From NCBI GenBank assembly GCA_964019135.1, contig OZ025253.1, positions 8,995,059-9,059,058 on the forward strand: 64,000 bases of DNA. Direction: 5' to 3'. Both the position numbers and the translations under genes were made by a program. Numbering within the stretch: position 1 is the first letter of the stretch; each line of letters opens with the position of its first letter. Under the pieces are notes generated by a model. The model saw only the letters and a list, made by a program, of their open reading frames with translations, was not told the origin of the DNA and ran no database searches. This document shows positions 1 to 10,670 of the stretch, piece after piece. Source of the DNA: Arenicola marina (taxonomy: Eukaryota > Annelida > Polychaeta > Arenicolidae).

Positions 1-365
1 CCACTCCATACGACATAGGTCAAGGTAGTTTGTTTTATCTAACGGGCCCACCCCTCACGGCCCTGCCGGCTATCCACTCCATACGACATAGGTCAGGGTA
101 GTTTGTTTTATCTAACGGGCCCACCCCTCACTGCCCTGCCGGCTATCCACTCCATACGACATAGGTCAAGGTAGTTTGTTTTATCTAACGGGCCCACCCC
201 TCACGGCCCTGCCGGCTATCCACTCCATACGACATAGGTCAGGGTAGTTTGTTTTATCTAACGGGCCCACCCCTCACTGCCCTGCCGGCTATCCACTCCA
301 TACGACATAGGTCAAGGTAGTTTGTTTTATCTAACGGGCCCACCCCTCACGGCCCTGCCGGCTAT
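1..365. repeat. 73-bp satellite, 5 full copies, alternating A/B units
   Basis: Units start at 1, 74, 147, 220 and 293, a strict 73-bp period without indels. Units 1, 3 and 5 read TCAAGG...CACGGC, and units 2 and 4 read TCAGGG...CACTGC. The true repeat is therefore a 146-bp dimer. A sixth copy breaks down after 366. The array runs off the left edge of the window, so its full length is unknown. Confidence 0.97.
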
Positions 366-635
366 CCACCCCATACAACATACCACTTAGCACGTAACAC
401 CCAATCGCAGCGACCCAACTTCACTTGTGGTACGTTCGACCTTCGCACCGGCCGCTTGGACTGGCCTAGCGGAGGAATACTCCGTCAACAGCCAAAACAG
501 GCCATCTAACTAGGTCACTCTGTGACGGGCTCCATGATTTTAGAAGACCGTGGGGGCATCCTTCAGTAAGACACACACAGATACCCAGGTCTCCAGTGTG
601 CTGTAGAGATATCAGCACACCATGCTTCAAGGAAC

Positions 636-870
636 GCCCCGATAGCTCAGTGGGTTAGAGCATTCCCTGGCCACCTGATCGAGAGCCTAAGGACACTTGT
701 ATTGGTGGTTCGAACCCCGCTATGGTCATGTCTGTGTGGTGGCAGGATAAAGATCCCATGTCCTAGCTTCTTCGTTTACCACAGGGAGGTGGCTCCGCTC
801 TTCCCTTCCTGCTCCCATGTAAGCGATAGGAGGAGAATTGGTTAAAGCGTCCTGAATATACAACCAACCA
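636..870 (+). mobile_element. tRNA-derived SINE, family 1, full-length-like
   Basis: A tRNA-like head carries a polymerase III box A (TAGCTCAGTGG, 643-653) and a perfect box B (GGTTCGAACCC, 707-717). The ~150-bp tail (GTGGTGGCAGGATAAAGAT..., then GAAGCGAT/TAAGCGAT and a GGTTAA.GCGT.CTGAATAT end block) matches the minus-strand copy at 3540-3778. That match identifies it as a SINE and not a tRNA gene. The head does not fold as an intact tRNA (no clear anticodon arm). No convincing target-site duplication was found for this copy. Confidence 0.8.
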
Positions 871-3527
871 CACCACGGGTTATCTCACAGATGAAGAAGG
901 CCCCCTTCCCCCAGTCGATGTGTTAAGATGACGTTAGTCAAGTCGTCGGATACCTTCCTGAAACGCCGCCTGGAGCGCCCCCAGCACAGGCTGATGTGAT
1001 ATTAGAGTACCAATGCTTTCTGATTGCTCTACGGGGAGGTGTTCAAGTATACTGAATACCGGTCATTTCCGTAAACGAACCCGGTCCTTCCCACCTCTGC
1101 AGCCCCCCCCCCCTTTCCGCCCCCAACCTCACCCCTGCCTCTCGCCCCTCCCCCCCTCTCTCTCTCTCACACAGACCCACGGACATTGTCGGCTACGTCC
1201 TGGCGCTACAATTCCGTTCTCGGGGTCACCGCCCATCGACTATTAAATAACCCGCCGCGATCGAGACGCCCCCTGTCGGCTTCAGACAAAACCCTCTGAT
1301 GATGTATGACGTCATATCCGCCCAGACGCCGGTCCTGCATACATAAAGTCGGTGAGTTCGGGAGGCTGCAGGATCGGAGCGCAGACGGCGGGCGGTCCAG
1401 AGCCCACAGCCCCCCCCCCTCCTCCTCCCCCCGTGGTATCGGGGAGGACCGCGCCCATGGCGGTCCGACAATAAAACAGATGAAGAGATATGTCTGTAGA
1501 TATGAATCATGAAAGGGAAAGGCCACAGAGGTTTGGCGGTGGGTACCAATGAGGAGGAGGAAGCCGGCGACTTATTCTGTCGTCTTCAAAGAGTAGTACA
1601 TTGGCAATACAGATGAATCAAGGGGCAAAATCATAATCAATCGAATGTGTAAAAATGCCAATTTTGGTCTGTTACACCTGGAGCAAACTTTTATATAGCT
1701 TTTTTTTGAAGTGACGCATTTATACCAGCAGAAACAATAACATACATTAAATACACAGTCTACGTCCTTGGTCGGTGCTTAGGACGTTCCGTTTAGACCG
1801 TTCAATAGCGTAGTTTTGTGTGTGCATGTAATCGTTATAGATGTATGCATGTATTACATATGATATAATAAAATATATACTTATCTGCATTTATATACGA
1901 GTCATTAAAGAAATCGCTGAAACTACGGTGTTTGCATTAGCGGTGTTGCGTTTCATTGCAATTGATTATTTGGGCCTGATCTTGGTGGTTTCAATGCCGG
2001 ATTAGCGAAGGGGTCGAATTAGTATAGTATAGGCACAAAATCGGGACTGGGAACACTTGGTCTTAATGGCGGGGTGATAATATTGCCGGCTTGGTCTTAA
2101 AGCGGCATTACACTGTACCTCTATACGAGCGATTATTACCACTGTTGCGCTGTCTCAGGATGACGGAGCGGAAGCAAAATGGTGACTCCAAGGCCACAGT
2201 TCGTCCTGGTATACGTAATAGAAAGTTGTTGGCACATCAACTTAAACAGTGAACTTGTAACGAGATGGGAGCCAAGCAATTCATCGTGTATATACCTTTA
2301 TAATATTAACATGAAAAAAAATGACTGTGATGTCCTGTCGAATTTCCCGAACCATTCGAAAACATCGGTGGCTCCAGGAATTTGAAAAGGGGGGGTCCAA
2401 AACTTGCGACCGCGGGGGAGGGGGGGGGGGCGGACTCCCAGTGAACCCCTCCCTCCTTTGGAACCGCCCTTGCGAAAATATAAATGGAAAATAATAAAGG
2501 ATATAGTGGTGACCTTTCTATGTTGCTAAGAAAGGAGACCACGGACGCATTTTTTAATACATTCTTGCTTATACGACTTGTGACACAAAACATTACGGTC
2601 CATTGCGCTGCTTAGGGGTGAGAGCTGGGGGAGGAGGGGGCATTTGTAACCCGTGACACGTGTTACTACAAGTTACACGCAATCTCGGTCACCATCTCCA
2701 AGAAATGATAACCGGCAGTCATAGACCGCACATCGAGTTAGATTTCAAATTGTCGCCAATACCGGTACACTAAATCAGATTTCCTATCCGAGATTGCGGC
2801 TTTTGGATCTTGGTTATTGCTGTGGTTTTTAGCGTCGCTCGTCTTCGTCGCGCAAACTGACATCAAGATAATTTGTTCCTTGACGATTCCATTATAAGCT
2901 CTGATTTCCCGTGGCTTCTGTCCATTTTGCGTCGGCACAACGATATCTGAGACCCACCCCCCCCCACCTTCCGCCGAAAAAAAATGCAGCCCCGCTTTCG
3001 GACTATGCTGGCGGCTGACGTGCAAGTGGAAGTCTCGTTTCAAACGCGCCATCTTGTATGTGCATCTGGTCCCAAGCTGCGTGCCTGGGTGTACGTTGTG
3101 AAGGGCGCGTGGCGATGCAATCGTCATGGGAAAGAATTTGTCTGGTGACGTTTTTTCTTGAAATTCTAGATTTTTTTCTGGACTTTAAATATATGGATTT
3201 TGTTTTATCTAGAGGCGTATTTTTGAGATATGATCTTGATTTGTACGGCCAATAAATGCCATCAATGACAGCCCGTATTTTCAACTGTCTTAAACCGATT
3301 CTGCTTTATTACCAGCTTAAACTGCAGCCGCCTACCCTCGGGAATACTAGAATACTAGAAGGCAACTGGTGTTAATACGCTTGTCAATCGGAATTAAATT
3401 ATCAACACCTTTAACGGTCAGTCTTGCGCAATTAATCCTATTTCTAGATGATGGGAAGCCACATGAACGCCCTACACAGGCTGAAGTCGAGGCTCCGGAG
3501 CGCCGATTCGCCGCGGAGACCTCCCAG
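871..3527. other. No gene recognised; mixed low-complexity sequence
   Basis: The stretch holds pyrimidine-rich DNA (1085-1175 and 1405-1435), AT-rich DNA (1560-2030) and G or C runs near 2405-2430 and 2957-2967. Open frames here are short and show no family resemblance. A 12-bp CRE palindrome at 1305-1316 is listed separately. Confidence 0.5.
1305..1316. promoter_or_regulatory. Perfect CRE-type palindrome
   Basis: TATGACGTCATA is a perfect 12-bp palindrome containing the full CREB/ATF octamer TGACGTCA. No gene start is recognised beside it, so a regulatory role is only inferred from the motif. Confidence 0.35.
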
Positions 3528-3790
3528 CATGCAGTATGTTAGTTGTTTGCATATTCAGAACGCCTTAACCACTTTTGGTTATATCGCTTCAACGGGAGAA
3601 AAAAGGAGAGTGGAGCCATGTCTCCGGATGTAACCTCCTACCCTTTGCGAAGAAAGACGTGATCTCTATCCTGCGACCACACAAACATTACCAAACGATC
3701 TACGTGCCGTTAGGCTCTCATATGGCCAGAGCGCTGAATGCCAGCGCTCTAACCCACTGGGCTATCGGGCCGGCCCCTCATGCAGTATGT
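3528..3790 (-). mobile_element. tRNA-derived SINE, family 1, with perfect 12-bp target-site duplication
   Basis: The SINE body is 3540-3778, reading on the minus strand. Box A (TAGCCCAGTGG) is the complement of 3754-3764. Box B is eroded. The tail matches that of the copy at 636-870 (GGCAGGATA.AGATC, then GGTTAAGGCGTTCTGAATAT). Both sides carry the identical 12-mer CATGCAGTATGT, at 3528-3539 and 3779-3790, the hallmark of LINE-assisted insertion. The duplication fixes the element at 239 bp. Confidence 0.92.
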
Positions 3791-4475
3791 AACCGGGCTC
3801 TCGGTGTATGTGACCCACACCGCTCCCAGGTGGACCCGTCGCCACTGGCATTACATTAGTATCGGATCCCGGGCGCCACGTCGGTGTCGACAGCCAGACA
3901 GCCAGTCAGTCACCCGCGGGAGATTTCGGCATCAATCCCCCAGTGGCCGACGTCGCCGGGATCATACACGTCTCGTCATGGGGAAGACGACGACCTTATG
4001 CACCTAAAACCCCATGCCCCCCCCCCCCTCCTCCTCCCCCAGTACTAATGGAATCTGGTCCGCCAGAAAAATAACCACCACTGGAGTGGGCGATGGGGTT
4101 GTGGTGGTAGGTAGGGAGGAGGTTGGGGGGGGGGGCATGGTCATCAAGGGTGGGACCCTTGAGTGCGCTGCCTTGACCGCGGTGACGACGCTTTCTTGGT
4201 TGGTCATTGCCATTAAGACAGCGGTTCTATTCCATGACGTGGAGCTTCCTGTTAACGTATACCACCGGCTTGTCCACGCCTCTCCGAGGACAGCGGGAGC
4301 TGGTTTATTCCGTCTTTGGCTGTGAAAGTTCGACAGTGTGATTTGGCTTCCTTCGTTGATAGGTTAGTCAGGGGGCAGGGCAGTTATTTACCTGCCTGTG
4401 TGGGTTAGATAAAGTAATGTAACAGACTGTGCTTTGTACGTGTCTGTGGTACTGAAAAGGATAAAAGTACATATC

Positions 4476-4812
4476 GCATTTTAAAGCAATATACTTACAT
4501 GCGCCATCTTAGATTTTTACATTTTAAAATCAAGACTAAAAGTATCTCAAAAAGTATGATGCATATGTTTTGGGTTTCCTTCGAGTCTGTAAAACAAACA
4601 TTTCAACATTAAACTGCGCGGTTTATTTTTATCGCGCGCGGACGTGATAGCGAGCCGCGGTCGACATCACACACGAAATACCGAACGGCGAACAGGCGCG
4701 CAGGGATATAAAGCCGGCCACCAACGTCTGCTCCGGTGACCAAATTGCTTCTCTCCGGATAGCCCACAGGCTTTCAGGATTTAAATTCAAGACAGAATAT
4801 ACTTATTTGACA
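4476..4812 (-). repeat. Dispersed ~340-bp cassette, copy A (TATA, ATG, splice donor)
   Basis: The reverse complement of this stretch aligns over its whole length with 29798-30137, at roughly 85% identity by eye. Read on the minus strand it has a TATA-like TTTATAT (complement of 4706-4712) and a GC-rich block with the shared run GATGTCGACCGCGGCTCGCT. It then has an acceptor-like T-tract plus ACAG (ending at the complement of 4587) and AAGATGG with ATG at the complement of 4505-4507. A consensus donor GTAAGT (complement of 4493-4498) follows. The layout resembles a promoter plus first exon, but no protein can be followed beyond Met-Ala-His. It could equally be the end of an unclassified mobile element. 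Confidence 0.75.
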
Positions 4813-4918
4813 TGGAGAAGAGGTTGGTAATACAAAAAATTACGGAATATATTGCTTTAACAACACCGACAAGGTGCCGCAGGTGTTCGTACATGGGGAG
4901 GGGCTGGGAGGGGTCGTG

Positions 4919-5165
4919 TTCCCAGAACACGAAGAATAAATTTCTTTATTCCCATGTCACGATGAATTAAAAGCAGAACTATGCGTATGCAATGGAAGGG
5001 CGGATACAAGATACTAAATTGACGATTTCCCGATTCACGGTTATTTAATATTAAAATTCCCAGTTCACGATTAATGAAAATCCTTGATCACGGCGGTCGG
5101 CTAATATTCCCATTCCCAGTTCACGAAGAATTATTTTCCTCATTCCCAGTTCACGGTGAAATGAC
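4919..5165. repeat. Degenerate 28-30-bp minisatellite
   Basis: The core CCCAGTTCACGA and variants recur at 4923, 4953, 5031, 5061, 5117 and 5147. Spacings are 30, 78, 30, 56 and 30 bp, which is about 26-30 bp or small multiples of it. The units are AT-rich between cores and have diverged, so this looks like an old array. Confidence 0.6.
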
Positions 5166-5909
5166 AAGCCCAATCCCGAGAAACGCAAATACCCTTGCCC
5201 CCCCCCCCCCCCGATCCGTACATGGAATAGCAGGACGTATGCTCTCAGTACATTCCACTCGCATACAAGTGGTTGATACACTGTATGGATATCGCAATAG
5301 ATAAATAAATGCATGCGACCCTCTGGTTTCTACATACAGCCGTTAGCAATATTGCGGGGAATTCCGAAAGATAGCGGTAATACCGTAAGGTTGAAGGGCA
5401 TTTATGTCCTCTACACATAACGAACGAGTGGTTTCGTGCCGGCGATAAATAAGGAGACGAGGTCTGGTGTTCATCCCTTTGAATAAAGAATCGAGGGTGT
5501 GAGACAGTGAGTTTACCTCGCCCATCACATGAATTTTAGATGCTGTAGAATTTTGTCTTTCTGTCATCGGTGTTGAATTGGACTCCATGTTTTCTATGGC
5601 GCTAGAGTGGAGGCTCTGTTTTTATTTTCATTGTCGCATTCAAGTAATTCACGTCATACAAAGAAATGGCACACACCGCTTAGTGCATGGCATGACTACC
5701 AAACAAGAAGGTAAAACATGGTCTATGTAATTATCTTTTCGGACGTGTTCGAGCACAGAGTGCTGCAGATGAGGGGGGACGTCGCAGAGCTCTTCGCCAT
5801 GGCGTTGGCATGTAAATTGCACGTTAAATGAATTGACGTTGATAATGGGTGTTGTACAAGGGACACGCAATGATCATAACAAATTTGCTTTTATCGGCAG
5901 TCAGTTTTT

Positions 5910-7642
5910 ATTGTGTACGCACTGTGCGACAATGGTAGCCACGACACTGGAGGAGCAGATATTGTGTACGCACTGTGCGACAATGGTAGCCACGACACTG
6001 GAGGAGCAGATATTGTGTACGCACTGTGCGACAATGGTAGCCACGACACTGGAGGAGCAGATATTGTGTACGCACTGTGCGACAATGGTAGCCACGACAC
6101 TGGAGGAGCAGATATTGTGTACGCACTGTGCGACAATGGTAGCCACGACACTGGAGGAGCAGATATTGTGTACGCACTGTGCGACAATGGTAGCCACGAC
6201 ACTGGAGGAGCAGATATTGTGTACGCACTGTGCGACAATGGTAGCCACGACACTGGAGGAGCAGATATTGTGTACGCACTGTGCGACAATGGTAGCCACG
6301 ACACTGGAGGAGCAGATATTGTGTACGCACTGTGCGACAATGGTAGCCACGACACTGGAGGAGCAGATATTGTGTACGCACTGTGCGACAATGGTAGCCA
6401 CGACACTGGAGGAGCAGATATTGTGTACGCACTGTGCGACAATGGTAGCCACGACACTGGAGGAGCAGATATTGTGTACGCACTGTGCGACAATGGTAGC
6501 CACGACACTGGAGGAGCAGATATTGTGTACGCACTGTGCGACAATGGTAGCCACGACACTGGAGGAGCAGATATTGTGTACGCACTGTGCGACAATGGTA
6601 GCCACGACACTGGAGGAGCAGATATTGTGTACGCACTGTGCGACAATGGTAGCCACGACACTGGAGGAGCAGATATTGTGTACGCACTGTGCGACAATGG
6701 TAGCCACGACACTGGAGGAGCAGATATTGTGTACGCACTGTGCGACAATGGTAGCCACGACACTGGAGGAGCAGATATTGTGTACGCACTGTGCGACAAT
6801 GGTAGCCACGACACTGGAGGAGCAGATATTGTGTACGCACTGTGCGACAATGGTAGCCACGACACTGGAGGAGCAGATATTGTGTACGCACTGTGCGACA
6901 ATGGTAGCCACGACACTGGAGGAGCAGATATTGTGTACGCACTGTGCGACAATGGTAGCCACGACACTGGAGGAGCAGATATTGTGTACGCACTGTGCGA
7001 CAATGGTAGCCACGACACTGGAGGAGCAGATATTGTGTACGCACTGTGCGACAATGGTAGCCACGACACTGGAGGAGCAGATATTGTGTACGCACTGTGC
7101 GACAATGGTAGCCACGACACTGGAGGAGCAGATATTGTGTACGCACTGTGCGACAATGGTAGCCACGACACTGGAGGAACAGATATTGTGTACGCACTGT
7201 GCGACAATGGTAGCCACGACACTGGAGGAGCAGATATTGCGTACGCACTGTGCGACAATGGTAGCCACGACACTGGAGGAGCAGATATTGCGTACGCACT
7301 GTGCGACAATGGTAGCCACGACACTGGAGGAGCAGATATTGCGTACGCACTGTGCGACAATGGTAGCCACGACACTGGAGGAGCAGATATTGTGTACGCA
7401 CTGTGCGACAATGGTAGCCACGACACTGGAGGAGCAGATATTGTGTACGCACTGTGCGACAATGGTAGCCACGACACTGGAGGAGCAGATATTGTGTAGC
7501 ACTGTGCGACAATGGTAGCCACGACACTGGAGGAGCAGATATTGTGTACGCACTGTGCGACAATGGTAGCCACGACACTGGAGGAGCAGATATTGTGTAC
7601 GCACTGTGCGACAATGGTAGCCACGACACTGGAGGAGCAGAT
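5910..7642. repeat. 51-bp minisatellite, about 34 near-identical copies
   Basis: The unit runs ATTGTGTACGCACTGTGCGA... through ...GGAGGAGCAGAT with a constant 51-bp period. Only a few substitutions occur: one A for G near 7160, three adjacent copies with GCGTACGC near 7239-7350, and a 1-bp deletion near 7498. Because 51 is divisible by three, five of six frames stay open for 500-600 codons. The repeats are translated in incompatible frames on both strands with no conserved non-repeat flanks, so coding is not supported. Each unit contains the hairpin CGCAC-T-GTGCG. Confidence 0.97.
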
Positions 7643-8044
7643 ATTTATAAGTTGAAGCAACGCTTTGCGTTCCTCCTCTCCTTTTGCGCAGAGCAGCTGT
7701 TGCATGTTACGAGCAACCTTGTGACATCAACATGAGACGTTATGTTAAAGAAAATATGTTAAGTATGGACATATATTGAAGTAATACGAATATAGTTCAT
7801 GCATTTACACACTAATGTGTTTTTACGCTTTGTATGAACGCCCAGCTGCAGGTTAATAGGTCTTTGGTTCTTATCCGGTGTTGGCGATCTATTCAGGGGG
7901 AAATTTCACCCGAATCGGTCATTGTACTGGGAGTTTTCTTCGCTTAATTTAGCCCTACCGTGCAGAAAATATGCCTAAAAACAAGTATAGTGTCATTTCA
8001 TTTTCTGCGTTATAATGTTGGTGACTCTTAGTGGGACGTATCAC
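7643..8044. other. Nothing recognised
   Basis: AT-leaning unique sequence between the 51-bp array and a promoter-like cluster. I see no repeat, RNA gene or coding exon in it. Confidence 0.4.
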
Positions 8045-8372
8045 CCGCGCTTGCGCAATGGGTCCACATGTACTTCCGTTCTCCGATGGCGGACCCTTAG
8101 AACTCCTTAGTGATGCAATTAGTCTTATGGCGAGACCGGAAGTCCATAACTAACGAGAACTGACTTTCTCCGACGCCACCACACGTGGTTTTCACCAACG
8201 CCACGTGACCTTGCAGACACGCCACCTGCCGGTAACGTGATCCCCAAGGCAACCGGTCTACTTCCGGCGGAATGTCCGTCGTGACCTTCGCAAATCAACT
8301 CTGGCGGGGTCCGATTTCTTACCAATGTCCTTAATCAGAAGCGGATGGCTATTTTATCCTCGCCCTGATTGG
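8045..8372. promoter_or_regulatory. Promoter-like cluster of ETS, NRF1, YY1, E-box and CCAAT motifs
   Basis: This ~330-bp CpG-richer stretch collects motifs usual in TATA-less animal promoters. They are an NRF1-like GCGCTTGCGC (8047-8056), ACTTCCG (8072-8078), GATGGCGG (8085-8092), ACCGGAAGT (8135-8143), CACGTG at 8182-8187 and 8202-8207, ACTTCCGGC (8260-8268), and an inverted CCAAT (8368-8372). No adjoining exon was recognised on either side. The density is suggestive, not proof. Confidence 0.3.
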
Positions 8373-9439
8373 TTGAATTTCCGCAGGGATGACGTGCAGT
8401 GAGGCACGGCTACTGGCCGATCTTCAGACGTATCTTCCGCTCTTATCAGACACTCCGTTTTGCATAATTAATCTTTTTTTTTTACCTATTTTCAGTAGTA
8501 GCCATCGTTTTCTTTTTTGTATGTGTAATGCTGTGTTGATATTCTTAATATTGGTCTACTGGTCGTTGCCATTTTCAATTTAATTGATGATGTATTTATA
8601 CCTCATGGAGTCTAATATGTTTTACTAATCATTATATTATGGAATTTATTTCTCATTATCAATAGTTCGTCACCTGTAATTGCATTGAAGAGCTCGTTGT
8701 CTCGACGTTTTTAGCAACAGAATAATTGTCTCCTGGATCATATGACGCGTAAGGAGTATACTACTGGCATCCCATAATTACATACTATTTTAATAAAGCT
8801 TTTTGGCGACATATCACAAAAGGAAAGTACCTGTGACCATAGCAGGTATCTCTGTCGTATCAACCTGCAGCTCACTATTTGTCTTGCGTCATGTGTTACA
8901 TTGCGTACCAGAAATGTAATTATTACTGTATCAGGTATGATATGGTCCCGTATATTGTCTGTGGTGGGTGTTCACACTCTTGAAATTGTAGATCCGTTTG
9001 AAAGAGCTGGCTACTATACCCAGTTTGACGTCAAAGGGGGACTCTTGCCAGCCCAATCTACCCCTTACGAACAACATAAATGATTTCACCCATCACCTAG
9101 CCCCTACCACCGTACTCCCAATCAACCCTCTTCCAATCTCCGACCTACCCCCACCCATCGCCCCCCCCCTCCCTCCCGTCCCCGCACCCTCGCGCTCGCC
9201 TCGAGTGGTAGATCCAGCTTTCACCTTACTCCGGGAAGTCCTTAGCGACCCGATCGGACCCGCTGGGTCAGCGCTGCCCGCTCCGATCACGAAGATGGAA
9301 ATTCATTTTGTGGTATAAATCAGGCTCTTTCGTATTTAGCAACAGCGACGGAATGGAAAAATGCATTTAATTTTACGCTCCGCTGCACACAAGGTCGCCT
9401 TGGTGTCGAGTCGTCGAGACGCCATTACTGGTGCGCTGA
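8373..9439. other. No gene recognised
   Basis: T-rich and AT-rich DNA lies at 8460-8680. A C-rich tract at 9105-9200 gives proline-rich open frames of no recognised family. Nothing else could be supported. Confidence 0.4.
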
Positions 9440-10030
9440 CCGTGGAGCTTGCGTCGTGACCTCCCGGGGGTGTGTGGGTGCGAGGGGAGGCGGGGGGGCG
9501 CCGGCTGTAAGGGAGGGGCGCGGGGGTTGGGGGGGGGGGCTGTAAGGGTGCGGGGCTGGTGTAGTGACCTCCCGGATGGGTGTAGGCGGGAGGGGGTGGG
9601 GTGTGGCTGTAGGGGGGGGGGGGTGGCTCTAGGGGGGGGGGGGTGGGGGTGGCTGTAGGGGGAATGGGCTTGGTGGGGGTGGGGGATGAGGGGGTGGTGA
9701 AAGTTGTGATCATCGCGGAGGGTGGGTGATGGTGGTGGAGGGGCTAGGCGATCTGACCTGGAGCTAGGTAGGTAGGGGAAGTGGTTTACCCGCCCCCCCC
9801 AAGGGTGCGTGGTGAGGCAGGGTTGGATGATAGGACCTGAAGCTTGGTGGGTGGAGACATGGGTTAGACGTTATAACCTCCCTGAGGGGTTAGGGTCAGT
9901 GTCGGGTAGGGGAATGGGAAGGAGGGGGGGGGGGGGGCGTAAAGTTAAGCAGTTTGACCTTCCGGAAGGCGGGACATGGAGACTGGAGTTAAGTATTATG
10001 ACCCTCGGAGGGGGCGGGAGGGGCCACTAA
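9440..10030. repeat. Degenerate G-rich repeat tract
   Basis: GTGACCTCCCGG-like blocks recur at about 9458 and 9564. Weaker versions lie near 9755, 9873, 9950 and 9998, separated by long runs of G on the plus strand. The G-runs would suit G-quadruplex formation. The proline-rich minus-strand frame here (125 codons) is a product of the G-runs. Confidence 0.5.
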
Positions 10031-10493
10031 GGAGGAGAGAGACCCACAGAGACGGTCCCCATCATAGCCACCCTAGATGTTTCCCATGCCTGCAGCGTAC
10101 GCTGAGGGGCCCGATGGTCGGATCCACTTTATTATACAATCAGCACTGTGTAAAGATTGTTTTTATGGCCTGATTTGTCAGGAGTCTGGTGTGAAAGGCA
10201 CGCTTCACGGGCAACACATAATGGATATCCGCCCGTAGGGAGCAGCACGAAGACCAGACATTGTAAGGACCTAGAAAACTCAAGATATTAACGGTTTAAT
10301 CAAGGAGTCCACTGAATTTCCGAAGTGAATACTAATGAACGCCAGAGACGCTCGTCCTCGGCAGTTCCAATAGATGCGCTTCAACGAATGTTAATAATGA
10401 ATGCAACATAACATTTACAACCAAATTTGTATGTATGTTAATTTAAAACAGTAAGTATAATACACAAAAATGTAAATATTTTAAAATGATGCC

Positions 10494-10670
10494 GAAAGCT
10501 TGTAGCACAGTTGGTTAGCAGGATGATGGTCGACAGGTTATGCATTCGCGCCCTGACAATTGCATCTGGAGCATGTGTCTTCCAACCCCATTCCATTGTT
10601 TCGGGAGCTTTCTTGCCCCATTGTAGCCTTCACGTACACGAGAGTGGCCCAAAACAACAGTATTTCATTG
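10494..10670 (+). mobile_element. tRNA-derived SINE, family 3, diverged copy
   Basis: Box A is TAGCACAGTTGG (10503-10514). A diverged box B region (GGTTATGCATTCGCGCCC) follows. The downstream tail shares AACCCCATTCCATTGTTTCG and GTAGCCTTCACG-like blocks with the fragment at 21724-21840, and the head resembles 19014-19125. Confidence 0.6.

Noticed and set aside
636-720. tRNA gene
   Set aside because: Box A and B are good, but the anticodon arm does not fold and the SINE tail follows directly.
4491-4505. U1 snRNA-like ATACTTACATG
   Set aside because: It is the complement of a GTAAGTAT splice-donor motif in the dispersed cassette; no U1 stem loops follow.
5833-7705. Five overlapping frames of 500-600 codons
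   Set aside because: They are translations of one 51-bp repeat in incompatible frames on both strands; no conserved flanks, domain or start context.
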